Assembly: GCF_040222955.1 (NCBI RefSeq)
Contig: NZ_JAVKCA010000007.1
Coordinates: forward strand, 372,001-436,000
DNA: 64,000 bases
Direction of reading: 5' to 3'
Source of the DNA: Marinoscillum sp040222955
GTDB lineage: Bacteria; Bacteroidota; Bacteroidia; Cytophagales; Cyclobacteriaceae
Shown here: piece after piece, positions 18,844-26,097 of the stretch
How the letters are laid out: each line of letters opens with the position of its first letter
Numbering within the stretch: position 1 is the first letter of the stretch
Made by a program: the position numbers and the translations under genes
The notes under the pieces: model-generated
What the model was told of the DNA's origin: nothing
The model's input: only the letters and a program-made list of their open reading frames with translations
Databases searched by the model: none

Positions 18844-19227
18844 TCAGTTACCGACTTGATCAGAACTGCTTTCTGACAGTTTCGCCAAGGAAAAAGCTGC
18901 AATGGCCATTACCAAATCCCTTACGGCCACATCTACATAACTCCAGCTAGCAATAAGTGTCAGCGCAATAGCTACCAACCAGGCCGAAACTACGTAAGCA
19001 CCTATTTTAGTTTTGGTGAATACCAGAATTCCAGCCACAACTTCTATGACACCAACCACCATCATAAATGTTGAAGGTTCCAAAGGGAGCATCCCGGCAA
19101 ATCCTTCGGATATATACTGACTCCAATTGGTTAAGAGATTGGTAAATTTGTCTAGTCCTGCTACAATGGGTACCAGCCCGAAAGTGTACTTCAACACATT
19201 TTTAACAAGTAGTAAGTTCGTATTCAT
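18844..19227 (-). CDS. DoxX-like small membrane protein
   Basis: The protein has 127 residues and four hydrophobic helices (about 12-30, 52-72, 77-95 and 100-118). The order (LKYTFGLVPIVAGLDKF, then MMVVGVIEVVAGILVFT, then AYVVSAWLVAIALTLI) is typical of the DoxX/DoxD-like group. The molecular role is uncertain; related proteins have been linked to quinone or thiol redox reactions at the membrane. It is the first gene of a DoxX-folE operon and faces an ECF sigma factor across a 122-bp region with an inverted repeat. Confidence 0.75.
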   Translation of the reverse strand: MNTNLLLVKNVLKYTFGLVPIVAGLDKFTNLLTNWSQYISEGFAGMLPLEPSTFMMVVGVIEVVAGILVFTKTKIGAYVVSAWLVAIALTLIASWSYVDVAVRDLVMAIAAFSLAKLSESSSDQVGN

Positions 19228-19282
19228 GATTTTAAATTTTGATTGTTTGTTAATCTGTTACACCCATTGGATAGCTGACTCC

Positions 19283-19312
19283 AAAAAAGGATACAGTATT
19301 TTGTATCTTTTT
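19283..19312. promoter_or_regulatory. Inverted repeat between the divergent DoxX-folE and ECF sigma genes
   Basis: The arms AAAAAGGATACA and TTGTATCTTTTTT form an imperfect palindrome (one mismatch in 12) around a short centre. The core half-sites are GATAC and GTATC, 8 bases apart. Its position 38 bases before the sigma gene and 56 bases before the DoxX gene suits an operator shared by both. The binding protein is unknown. Confidence 0.45.
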
Positions 19313-19349
19313 TAGAGTTTCGGCATCTAAAAAGCAAACGAACTGCAAA

Positions 19350-20021
19350 ATGGAAGCTCTAAACATCAACGATTTCAGTAATCATAAAATAGAAGATGCA
19401 GACGTCATAAAACGCATACTGGGAGGCGAAAAGGAACTATATGAAATTTTGGTGAAGAGAAACAACCAAAGACTCTATCGCGTAATCAGAAGCTATTTGA
19501 AAGACGAAAGCGAGATAGAAGATGTGATGCAGAACAGCTATATCAAAGCGTATAGTAAGTTGTATCAATTCAACCTGGCATCTCAATTCTCTACCTGGCT
19601 CATTCGCATTGCCATTAACGAATCCCTCACAGCTCTGAAAAAGAAAGGAAAAACACTGTATTTAAATAATCAGGATCTGAACATCAATAATGACCTCATT
19701 CTGGAAATTCCAGACCATAAACAACTCAATCCTCAAGAAAAGATGGCACAAACCGAAACAAAACGTCTGCTGGAAAATGCTATTGACCATTTGGACCTAA
19801 AATACAGAACCGTTTATGTGATGAAAGAGATAGAAGAAATAAGCCTGAAGGAAATTGCCACAACTTTGGACATCAGTCTTGCCAATGTGAAAATCAGGTT
19901 GCACCGTTCCAAAGAAATGCTCAAAGAAACCTTATTCAAACTCTCAAATACCACAGACATTTTTGAATTCGGCTACAGCAGATGCGACAGGATCACTGAA
20001 AAAGTAATGAGAAGCATATAG
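19350..20021 (+). CDS. ECF-family RNA polymerase sigma factor
   Basis: The protein has 223 residues. Region 2 is at about 30-100 (YLKDESEIEDVMQNSYIKAY, then FSTWLIRIAINESL). Region 4 is at about 145-195 (YRTVYVMKEIEEISLKEIA, then SLANVKIRLHRSKEML). The C-terminal tail FEFGYSRCDRITEKVM contains a conserved-looking Cys-Asp pair seen in a subgroup of ECF factors. No anti-sigma gene is adjacent, so activity may be set by transcription or by the tail. It is divergent from DoxX-folE, the likely targets. The start is the ATG that gives the complete region 2. Confidence 0.9.
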   Translation: MEALNINDFSNHKIEDADVIKRILGGEKELYEILVKRNNQRLYRVIRSYLKDESEIEDVMQNSYIKAYSKLYQFNLASQFSTWLIRIAINESLTALKKKGKTLYLNNQDLNINNDLILEIPDHKQLNPQEKMAQTETKRLLENAIDHLDLKYRTVYVMKEIEEISLKEIATTLDISLANVKIRLHRSKEMLKETLFKLSNTTDIFEFGYSRCDRITEKVMRSI

Positions 20022-20070
20022 CAATTGATGTACCTACCTTCCCGGATTATGCCAACCATGGAAAGAGCTC

Positions 20071-20170
20071 CTACTGGTCAGCCCTTCGCTGGCCCCCTCT
20101 GGTGATCCAAACCATATAGATTCCCTGATTCAAGGCAGAAAGATCCACCCTAACCTGACCCTTAAAGAAT
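20071..20170 (-). pseudogene. Second T9SS sorting-domain relic, a partial copy of the 3' end of the beta-helix gene
   Basis: About 30 open codons on the minus strand read VDLSALNQGIYMVWITRGGQ, then a stop. At DNA level 20087-20151 aligns with 20953-21017 inside the beta-helix/CBM3 gene without gaps, 58 of 65 bases identical by eye. It is therefore a partial duplication or the remnant of a paralogue; there is no start and no upstream coding sequence. Confidence 0.65.
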
Positions 20171-20201
20171 GGTCACCGTTGTACTCAGATCGGCCTTACC
20201 C

Positions 20202-20588
20202 TCACCCTATTTTCTGAAACTTTGCCTGGCTCAATGCAGTCTTGACGCGCTTACCCGGCAGAAAACCCACCTTCACTCCGGTAATGTCGCGGCTGGTCAC
20301 CTGTGCAGGCAGCTCCCGGCCCACACCAGAGACATGAAGGCTAAAAACCCCCAGTCCGTCAAGCTTTACACTGTATCCGCCCAGGAGTAACTCCGGCACC
20401 AGATCAATGAGGGACTCTACCACGCCCACCACATCCGCAGCATGGAGGGTGGACCGCTCACTGATCATTTCACATACGGCCCTCAGGTCTGCTGACTGCC
20501 TGTTGGTGACCATTGGATAATAGCGTGGTGTGTTCTCTCCGGCCATGCCGCCGGGTTTCTTGGATACTACTTTGTAGGAAATAGCCAT
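20202..20588 (-). CDS. HU-family DNA-binding protein (HU-HIG type)
   Basis: The protein has 128 residues. It begins with MAISYKVVSKKPGG and has the Bacteroidetes HU-HIG order: ADLRAVCEMISERSTLHAADVVGVVESL (helical dimerisation part), then LLGGYSVKLDGLGVFSLHV, then a C-terminal KVGFLPGKRVKTAL segment where the DNA-embracing arm ends. These histone-like proteins bend DNA and are often present in many copies per genome. The gene is monocistronic. Its 336-bp upstream region holds four tandem palindromes 110-190 bases from the start codon, which could be operators for this gene. Confidence 0.85.
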   Translation of the reverse strand: MAISYKVVSKKPGGMAGENTPRYYPMVTNRQSADLRAVCEMISERSTLHAADVVGVVESLIDLVPELLLGGYSVKLDGLGVFSLHVSGVGRELPAQVTSRDITGVKVGFLPGKRVKTALSQAKFQKIG

Positions 20589-20698
20589 ATTATCTGATCG
20601 TTTAGTGGTTTTGACAGGTGAAGTTTGTCTGCTATTGCGGTACTTCCGCTAAAAATGACGCATTGTTTTGGGTAAAACATCGTTATACTTTATTATTT

Positions 20699-20776
20699 AG
20701 ATACGTATCTTATAAAATTTAGATACGTATCTCATATAAATTAGATACGTATCTAAAATTATTTTAATACGTATCT
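20699..20776. repeat. Four tandem palindromes at an exact 22-bp period
   Basis: The 12-base perfect palindrome AGATACGTATCT begins at 20699, 20721 and 20743, and a variant with one changed base (TAATACGTATCT taken from 20765) follows. The period is 22 bases each time, close to two helical turns, with A/T-only or nearly A/T-only spacers of 10 bases that differ in sequence. It lies between the HU-HIG gene and the 3' end of the beta-helix gene. The design suits cooperative binding of a dimeric protein on one face of the DNA. Confidence 0.85.
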
Positions 20777-20860
20777 TTTTAATAAAAGCACAGCACAAAC
20801 CAACCACCTGATGCTGATGCGTGAAGTAAATCATGCTGTCCTCTTATCCCAATCCACACT

Positions 20861-20906
20861 AAAAAAAGCCCCTACCAACATTTGCATGTCAATAAGGGCT
20901 CTTTTC
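20861..20906 (-). terminator. Rho-independent terminator of the beta-helix/CBM3 gene
   Basis: On the minus strand an AGCCCTTA / TAGGGGCT stem (one mismatched pair) with an inner TTGAC/GCAA pairing is followed by seven T. It lies 25 bases after the stop codon. Confidence 0.65.
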
Positions 20907-20924
20907 AGATCAAAAGCAGGATAA

Positions 20925-22955
20925 TTACTTCACCACCAGGCGCTGTGTTATCCGCTGGTCCCCTCTGGTGATCTGTACCAGGTAGATTCCCTGATTCAAG
21001 GCAGAAAGATCCATCCTCAGCAGACCGGCTACGAGTTCCATCTTTTGCATAGCTCTACCCTGCAGGTCAGTCACCACCAGCTGAGCGCCATGCCATTCGC
21101 TGCTCACCTCCACTGTCGCCAGTCCCTTCACCGGATTGGGATAGAGTATTACCTGAGGTGTGGCAGGTACTATAGCCGCAGTGCGGGAGCCGCCACCGGG
21201 AGCTGTGCCCCATACCAGGGTGTTATTTTGATAAAGAGTGATCTTGGAGTATTCTACATAGCTACTGATGGTACCATCAAATGAGTAATCATTGGTCTCA
21301 TCGTGGTTTGACCAGTCGCTTTTGTTGATCCTGAGTTTAATATTACCTGAATCATCATTGGCTGCCAAACTGCCCGCTCCGCTATCAAAAGTCACTTCCA
21401 GGTAGTAGTCAGAGCCACTGGTATTCACAAAAGCACCATTCACATTGGAGGTACCAATACTCGCATAGTCACACGTAAAAGTGGGTGTAGCTGTCCCCTC
21501 CATTGTAAAATAGTAACGCAGCTTCAGGTCGGTATAGCTCACCGCGGCACTTCCGTCATTGACTATTATCACATAAGGTTTGATCTTGTTATTGGAGGTA
21601 TTGTCATCACCACACTCGTAAAGCACGCTCAGATCACCGCTACTTCCCCCACCCCCGGAGCTATTGACGGTGATGCTCACTGAAGAAGAAGTGGTGGATG
21701 CACTTTCATTATCTGTGGCTACGGCAGTCAGGCTATAACTCCCTGCAGCCACCCCGGACCAGGTCACAGCATACGGACTGGACGTATCAGTGCCTATGAG
21801 GGTGCTGCCATGATAAAATTTCACACTGGCCACCGAGCCATCGCTATCACTGGCAGAGGCCGTGATCGTCACATTGTCACCAGCTGTGTAGGTAGCTCCA
21901 CCTGAGGGTGAGCTGATGCTGACAGTCGGGGGCTGATTGCCTCCACCCCCACAGCCGCTGTACCACGACGGGCAAGAGGTGGTAGAAACGCCGGAGTTGT
22001 ACATATCACCACTCGGATTTCTGGTATTGTTCCAGGCGTGCACATCTGAGGTGCCTGAGTATGCTTCCACGATGTTATCAGATGAGGCATCCATATTGAA
22101 GGTATTGTCATGCACCGCATGCTCATAGCAGGATAAGCTCACACTCCTGTCGATGGCCGCTATACCTTTTGTGATGATCGACTCCCCGTTCTGATTGAAG
22201 GTATTGTATCGCACATAGGTTCTTGTTCCTTTCAAATCAATGAAGGAATCGGCATAATTAGCTCCAGAGATTCCGCTTCCGTCTATGGCGTTGTACTCGA
22301 TCACCGTTTCCTGGGTGCCCTCCTTAATGTCAAAAGCCTCAGCCCTCACATCCGGACCGATACTGCAGTTTTTGACTGTGGTATAATCCACATAGGGATC
22401 GTAAGAACTCCAGGAGCCTTTGTCGGTACCAATGTATATGCCCTCACCAAATCCGGCGTTGACATTGCCCGTATTGTAAACCGAACAACCGTCTATGGTC
22501 ACGTGATCTGACCCATCCCGGATGTGAATGGCTTCATTGCCCACATTGTGAACCGCACAATTGATGGCCTGGCTGTAATTGGAGTTATCAAAGACCAGCC
22601 CTTTCTGACCATAAGAGATCTCCAGATCTTTCACGACCCAGTAATTGCCCTCAATCCGGAGGACGGTCTTGCTGCTGATTGAATTTCCCTTCAGGTGCGC
22701 TTTATTGGAAGCGGAGGCACTCCTGATGGTAATCGGGTTGGCGGCGGTGCCATTGGCACCCCCATAATAGTACGCTGCATTCACCGAGGCGGAAGACTCA
22801 TAAGTACCCGATGCAATGATGATCTCATCACCCGCCTGAGCATTGGCCAGTGCATTCTGGATTTCGCTGACGGTGCTACAGTTGTACACCGTGGCATAAG
22901 TCAGTTGATAACTGGCCACCATCAGGGCCAGTGCAAAAAGTTGTTTTAATTTCAT
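20925..22955 (-). CDS. Secreted parallel beta-helix protein with Ig-like domain, CBM3 and T9SS sorting domain
   Basis: From the chosen ATG the protein has 676 residues; it starts with a signal peptide (MKLKQLFALALMVASYQLTYA), and an 18-residue longer start is less likely. Residues about 22-330 form a right-handed parallel beta-helix of polysaccharide-lyase type (IIIASGTYESSA; KDLEISYGQKGLVF; EAIHIRDGSDHVTIDGC). A GGGGN linker and an Ig-like domain follow (PPTVSISSPSGGATYTAGD ... TAVATDNESAS). Next is a CBM3-type cellulose-binding domain (LSVLYECGDDNTSNN to the end of the WSNHDETNDYSFD region). Last is a type A sorting domain (VILYPNPVKGLATVEV ... LNQGIYLVQITRGDQ, basic end RLVVK). It is likely an exported enzyme for plant or algal polysaccharide, probably a pectate-lyase-like activity, which is an inference. 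Confidence 0.8.
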   Translation of the reverse strand: MKLKQLFALALMVASYQLTYATVYNCSTVSEIQNALANAQAGDEIIIASGTYESSASVNAAYYYGGANGTAANPITIRSASASNKAHLKGNSISSKTVLRIEGNYWVVKDLEISYGQKGLVFDNSNYSQAINCAVHNVGNEAIHIRDGSDHVTIDGCSVYNTGNVNAGFGEGIYIGTDKGSWSSYDPYVDYTTVKNCSIGPDVRAEAFDIKEGTQETVIEYNAIDGSGISGANYADSFIDLKGTRTYVRYNTFNQNGESIITKGIAAIDRSVSLSCYEHAVHDNTFNMDASSDNIVEAYSGTSDVHAWNNTRNPSGDMYNSGVSTTSCPSWYSGCGGGGNQPPTVSISSPSGGATYTAGDNVTITASASDSDGSVASVKFYHGSTLIGTDTSSPYAVTWSGVAAGSYSLTAVATDNESASTTSSSVSITVNSSGGGGSSGDLSVLYECGDDNTSNNKIKPYVIIVNDGSAAVSYTDLKLRYYFTMEGTATPTFTCDYASIGTSNVNGAFVNTSGSDYYLEVTFDSGAGSLAANDDSGNIKLRINKSDWSNHDETNDYSFDGTISSYVEYSKITLYQNNTLVWGTAPGGGSRTAAIVPATPQVILYPNPVKGLATVEVSSEWHGAQLVVTDLQGRAMQKMELVAGLLRMDLSALNQGIYLVQITRGDQRITQRLVVK

Positions 22956-23419
22956 AATCTTGTTTTTAGGTTGAAATACTTCGGTTGGTTTGCGCAAAAC
23001 CATGCTCAAGGTAGAATTTGCCTAAAAACAATCGTTCGGAAAGAGGGCGACAATGGTACATTTCGGATACCGGGAAAGGCCGTACTAAATGGTTGCCAAG
23101 GATAGAAACAGGCTATTGCCTGATTTTTCAAGATTCAATGGAAACCAGCTTTAGCGTTCAGAAAGGCCTTGCAAAAAGAATTTGAAACAGATACTTTTAT
23201 AGCCATTAACCATGGTACATAGGGCAGTCAGAGATACGATTCATACCTCTAAATGGACTCCGTTCTTGGGATTCTTACATCTTTAATACATCTATTTAAT
23301 CAGTCTTCTGTGAGACCGTGTCAATCTGAACATTATCGAAGGGTAAGACAAGACTTTGGCTCATTGCGGGTATTCCTACGTTTAAGAACAATCTGATAGA
23401 ATATCCGTAACTTTATCCT
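22956..23419. other. Gene-free region of about 460 bp
   Basis: No convincing reading frame, hairpin or repeat is visible on either strand. It must contain the promoter of the beta-helix gene and that of the DUF433 gene. A TAACTTTA box ends 4 bases before the DUF433 ATG and resembles a -7 element. Confidence 0.5.
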
Positions 23420-23647
23420 ATGGACTGGCGTGACAGCATTATATCCGACAATGCCGTGCTTTTAGGCAAACCGACGATCAAGGGAACCCGTATTTCTGTA
23501 GAACACATCGTTGGGTTACTTGCACAAGGGTGGACAGCACAACAAATTCTAGAAAATTACCCTCGCCTGACGCATGAGTCTCTGCAAGCAGTGTTTTCTT
23601 ACATTCAAGAATGTTTGAAAGACGGACTGCTGCATTCCAACGCTTAG
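23420..23647 (+). CDS. DUF433 antitoxin (VapB45-like)
   Basis: The protein has 75 residues. It carries the complete DUF433 signature: GKPTIKGTRISVEHIVGLL, then AQGWTAQQILENYPRLTHES and the final FSYIQECLKDGL helix. DUF433 proteins are small winged-helix antitoxins paired with DUF5615 PIN-like toxins; the best studied pair is VapBC45 of Mycobacterium tuberculosis. The toxin gene follows after about 11 bp (or overlaps if its ATG is used), as expected for such a pair. The toxin frame is broken here, so this antitoxin may no longer have a partner. Confidence 0.88.
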   Translation: MDWRDSIISDNAVLLGKPTIKGTRISVEHIVGLLAQGWTAQQILENYPRLTHESLQAVFSYIQECLKDGLLHSNA

Positions 23648-23658
23648 AATTCCCTACA

Positions 23659-24012
23659 TTGAGATTTTTAGCCAACGAGAACATCCCTGTTTCAAGCATT
23701 ACTTACCTAAAAGCTCAGGGTTTCGATATAACTGCTATTGGCATTGACAATCCAAGCATAACTGATGAACAGGTCATGCAAATTGCCATAGATGAGAATC
23801 GAACCATCGTCACCCATGATAAGCGATTATGGTGAACTGATTTTTAAATACGGTTACAAACCACACTCAGGCGTTATTTTCATTCGATTTCAACCCAGTG
23901 AACCACTTGAAACAGCTAAAATAATTGAACACATTACTTCCAATATCGATATTTCATTCGAAAGAACCTTAACCGTCATAGACTCCAACTCCATAAGACA
24001 AAAAAATATTAA
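23659..24012 (+). pseudogene. DUF5615 PIN-like toxin, frameshifted
   Basis: The first frame starts with TTG (FLANENIPVSSITYLK; an ATG 48 bases upstream is inside the antitoxin gene) and ends in RTIVTHDK followed by a premature stop. The missing part continues in the next frame: DYGELIFKYGYKPHSGVIFIRF ending in ISFERTLTVIDSNSIRQK. Removing the C after AAG at about 23823 restores THDKDYGELIF, the family's conserved core. The second frame then runs on to 24163 over the bioA 3' end, longer than the family, so the natural stop has probably also been lost; one extra A in the A-run near 24001 would give a stop at 24010-24012. Probably inactive, unless the shifts are sequencing errors. Confidence 0.75.
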
Positions 24013-24049
24013 AGCCTCAATCTATGAATTACCCGCTTCGGGTTGGCCC

Positions 24050-25321
24050 TCACAGCTCCAACAGAAAAGCATCAATGGCCTTGTACAACCGCTGCAGCTC
24101 CTGGTCGGTAATAATATAGGGCGGCAGGATGTAAATCACATTTCCCAAAGGCCGCAGCAGTAAATCCCTGGCCATAAAGAAATCATAAATTTTCTCTTTC
24201 AGGTTACTGGTGTAGCCCGCGTCATCCGCATGCAACTCAATCGCCAGAATGGTGCCCAGATGCCGGATTTCCCTGACCTTATCATGAAACCGGAACTGCT
24301 CCCTGTAGGCCCGGTGAAGCTCAGCTATTCGCTGAATGTCCTGCTGGCAATTTCTCTTCAGAAGCAGTTTCATACTGGCATTGGCCACCGCGCATGCGAG
24401 GGGATTGGCGGTATACGAATGCCCGTGAAAAAAAGCTTTGGTCCGATCTTCCACATTAAAAGCTTTCACGATGCGTTCATTCACAGCCGTGATACCCATG
24501 GGCAAATAACCGCCCGTGATCCCTTTGGAGAGGCAAAAAAGATCTGGATCATTCTGGAGATAGTCACAGGCAAACATCTTACCTGTGCGCCCAAATCCGG
24601 TCATCACTTCATCTGCAATGCACACCACCTCGCGCGTTCGGGCAATGCTGATGAGTTCATCCAGCACCTCAGGCACATACATCTGCATCCCGCTTGCCCC
24701 CTGTACCAAAGGTTCGAAGATGAACGCGGCCGTTTCATCCGTGACAAGTTCCTTCATCCTGGCAATGGACTCTGCCCCGTCTCCCTTGGGCAAAGGCACG
24801 AAATCTACCTCAAATAATAATTCATTGAAAGGAGCAGAAAACAGATTCCGTTCGGCCACCGACATGCTGCCGAATGTATCTCCATGATAGGCCCCCTCCA
24901 GCGCAATGATCTTCCTGCGGGGCTTTCCCTGATTGTACCAGTATTGCACTGCCAGCTTAATGGCTACCTCCACAGAGGTACTCCCATTGTCAGAAAAGAA
25001 AATCTTATCAATGGATTTGGGCAGTATCCGTTTGAGTGTTTTGGAGAGGTCCACCGCCGGCTTATGGGTGAACCCGGCGAAAATAACATGCTCCAGTCGG
25101 GCGGCCTGCCTGCTCAGGGCCTTATTGATTCGCTTATGACTGTGACCATGAATATTCACCCACCACGAGGACACCGCATCCATAATCTTGCGGCCATCCT
25201 GGGTGTACAAGTACACACCCCTGGCCTTTTTGATCCCTATCGGCTTATTTCCTGCCAGTGGAGAAAAGGGGTGCCAAATGTTCTTACGATCGGTTTTTTC
25301 AAAATTATTTAGTCCCAGCAT
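24050..25321 (-). CDS. bioA: Adenosylmethionine-8-amino-7-oxononanoate aminotransferase
   Basis: The protein has 423 residues, the normal BioA length. Class III aminotransferase features are IWHPFSPLAGNKP near the N-terminus, ALEGAYHGDTFGSMSV, CIADEVMTGFGRTG and the PLP lysine in LFCLSKGITGGYLPMG. The HSYTANPLACAVANASM segment is typical of BioA. It makes 7,8-diaminopelargonic acid from KAPA using S-adenosylmethionine as amino donor. It overlaps bioD by 13 bp, so the two are translationally coupled. The broken DUF5615 gene converges on its 3' end. Confidence 0.95.
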   Translation of the reverse strand: MLGLNNFEKTDRKNIWHPFSPLAGNKPIGIKKARGVYLYTQDGRKIMDAVSSWWVNIHGHSHKRINKALSRQAARLEHVIFAGFTHKPAVDLSKTLKRILPKSIDKIFFSDNGSTSVEVAIKLAVQYWYNQGKPRRKIIALEGAYHGDTFGSMSVAERNLFSAPFNELLFEVDFVPLPKGDGAESIARMKELVTDETAAFIFEPLVQGASGMQMYVPEVLDELISIARTREVVCIADEVMTGFGRTGKMFACDYLQNDPDLFCLSKGITGGYLPMGITAVNERIVKAFNVEDRTKAFFHGHSYTANPLACAVANASMKLLLKRNCQQDIQRIAELHRAYREQFRFHDKVREIRHLGTILAIELHADDAGYTSNLKEKIYDFFMARDLLLRPLGNVIYILPPYIITDQELQRLYKAIDAFLLEL

Positions 25322-25917
25322 GCGCTTAGCTTTTCAGCGTATTTCTTTACAATGTCCTTATTCACTTCTGACTCCTGCTCCACTTTCAACAACTGCCTGT
25401 ACCCGGTTCTGAGCAGAATTATCCTTTCACTCTCTTCGTTACCCGGACCATTGAAAATGATCCCCTTCACCCGATAACCCCGGCTCTTGATTGCCTCGGC
25501 TGTGAGTAACGTATGATTGATGCTCCCCAGGTACAGGTTAGACACCAATACGATTTCAGCATTCAGATGTGGCACCAAATCCAGGATCACATCCTGATCA
25601 TTCAATGGCACCATCACCCCGCCGGCGCCTTCTATGATCAAATCCCTATTGGAAACAGGCGGTATGATGTGATCAATAGTGATTTCTACTCCATCGATGT
25701 GTGCGGCAGCATGTGGTGAAGCCGGGGTTTTTAGCAAGAAGGCCTCCCGGTAAAATTGGCTTTGCGCATTGGTGACCAAAGACCTGACGGTCTCTGTATC
25801 CCTGGGCTCACCGGATTGGATGGGCTTCCAATAGTCGGCATGCAGCATCTCAGTCAGTATGGCACTCACCAGGGTTTTCCCACTATCCGTCCCTATGGCC
25901 GTCACAAAGTAGTTCAT
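25309..25917 (-). CDS. bioD: Dethiobiotin synthetase
   Basis: The protein has 202 residues. The N-terminal MNYFVTAIGTDSGKTLVSAIL is the P-loop of BioD (GTDSGKT, where most have GTDTxVGKT). KPIQSGEP binds substrate, and LIIEGAGGVMVPLN is the Mg/ATP-binding motif. NLYLGSINHTLLT and GIIFNGPGN are also family motifs. It closes the ureido ring of dethiobiotin from diaminopelargonate, CO2 and ATP. It is somewhat short, as Bacteroidetes BioD often are. It is transcribed ahead of bioA, with overlapping ends. Confidence 0.93.
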   Translation of the reverse strand: MNYFVTAIGTDSGKTLVSAILTEMLHADYWKPIQSGEPRDTETVRSLVTNAQSQFYREAFLLKTPASPHAAAHIDGVEITIDHIIPPVSNRDLIIEGAGGVMVPLNDQDVILDLVPHLNAEIVLVSNLYLGSINHTLLTAEAIKSRGYRVKGIIFNGPGNEESERIILLRTGYRQLLKVEQESEVNKDIVKKYAEKLSACWD

Positions 25918-26097
25918 GAAGCGAAGTTAATATGCAAGTCCTTATATCCCCTACTCTTTGTGGTGGTCTAAAACAAACCCCGACAGGAAGAATGAACAGA
26001 CTCATTAATAGTGTTTTATCAATTTCAAAGTCGCAAACTCAGCTTTGGTCTTTGGTAGTACCCCTGAAATCAATAATTTCACCAAAAAATAAACATC

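Noticed and set aside
20699..20776. The four repeats as a CRISPR array
   Set aside because: The repeat is only 12 bases and palindromic, spacers are 10 bases and A/T-only, and no cas gene is present.
23659..23700. LANENIP in the DUF5615 toxin as a lost catalytic Asp
   Set aside because: Many DUF5615 proteins carry Asn at this place, so it is not evidence of inactivation; the frameshift is.
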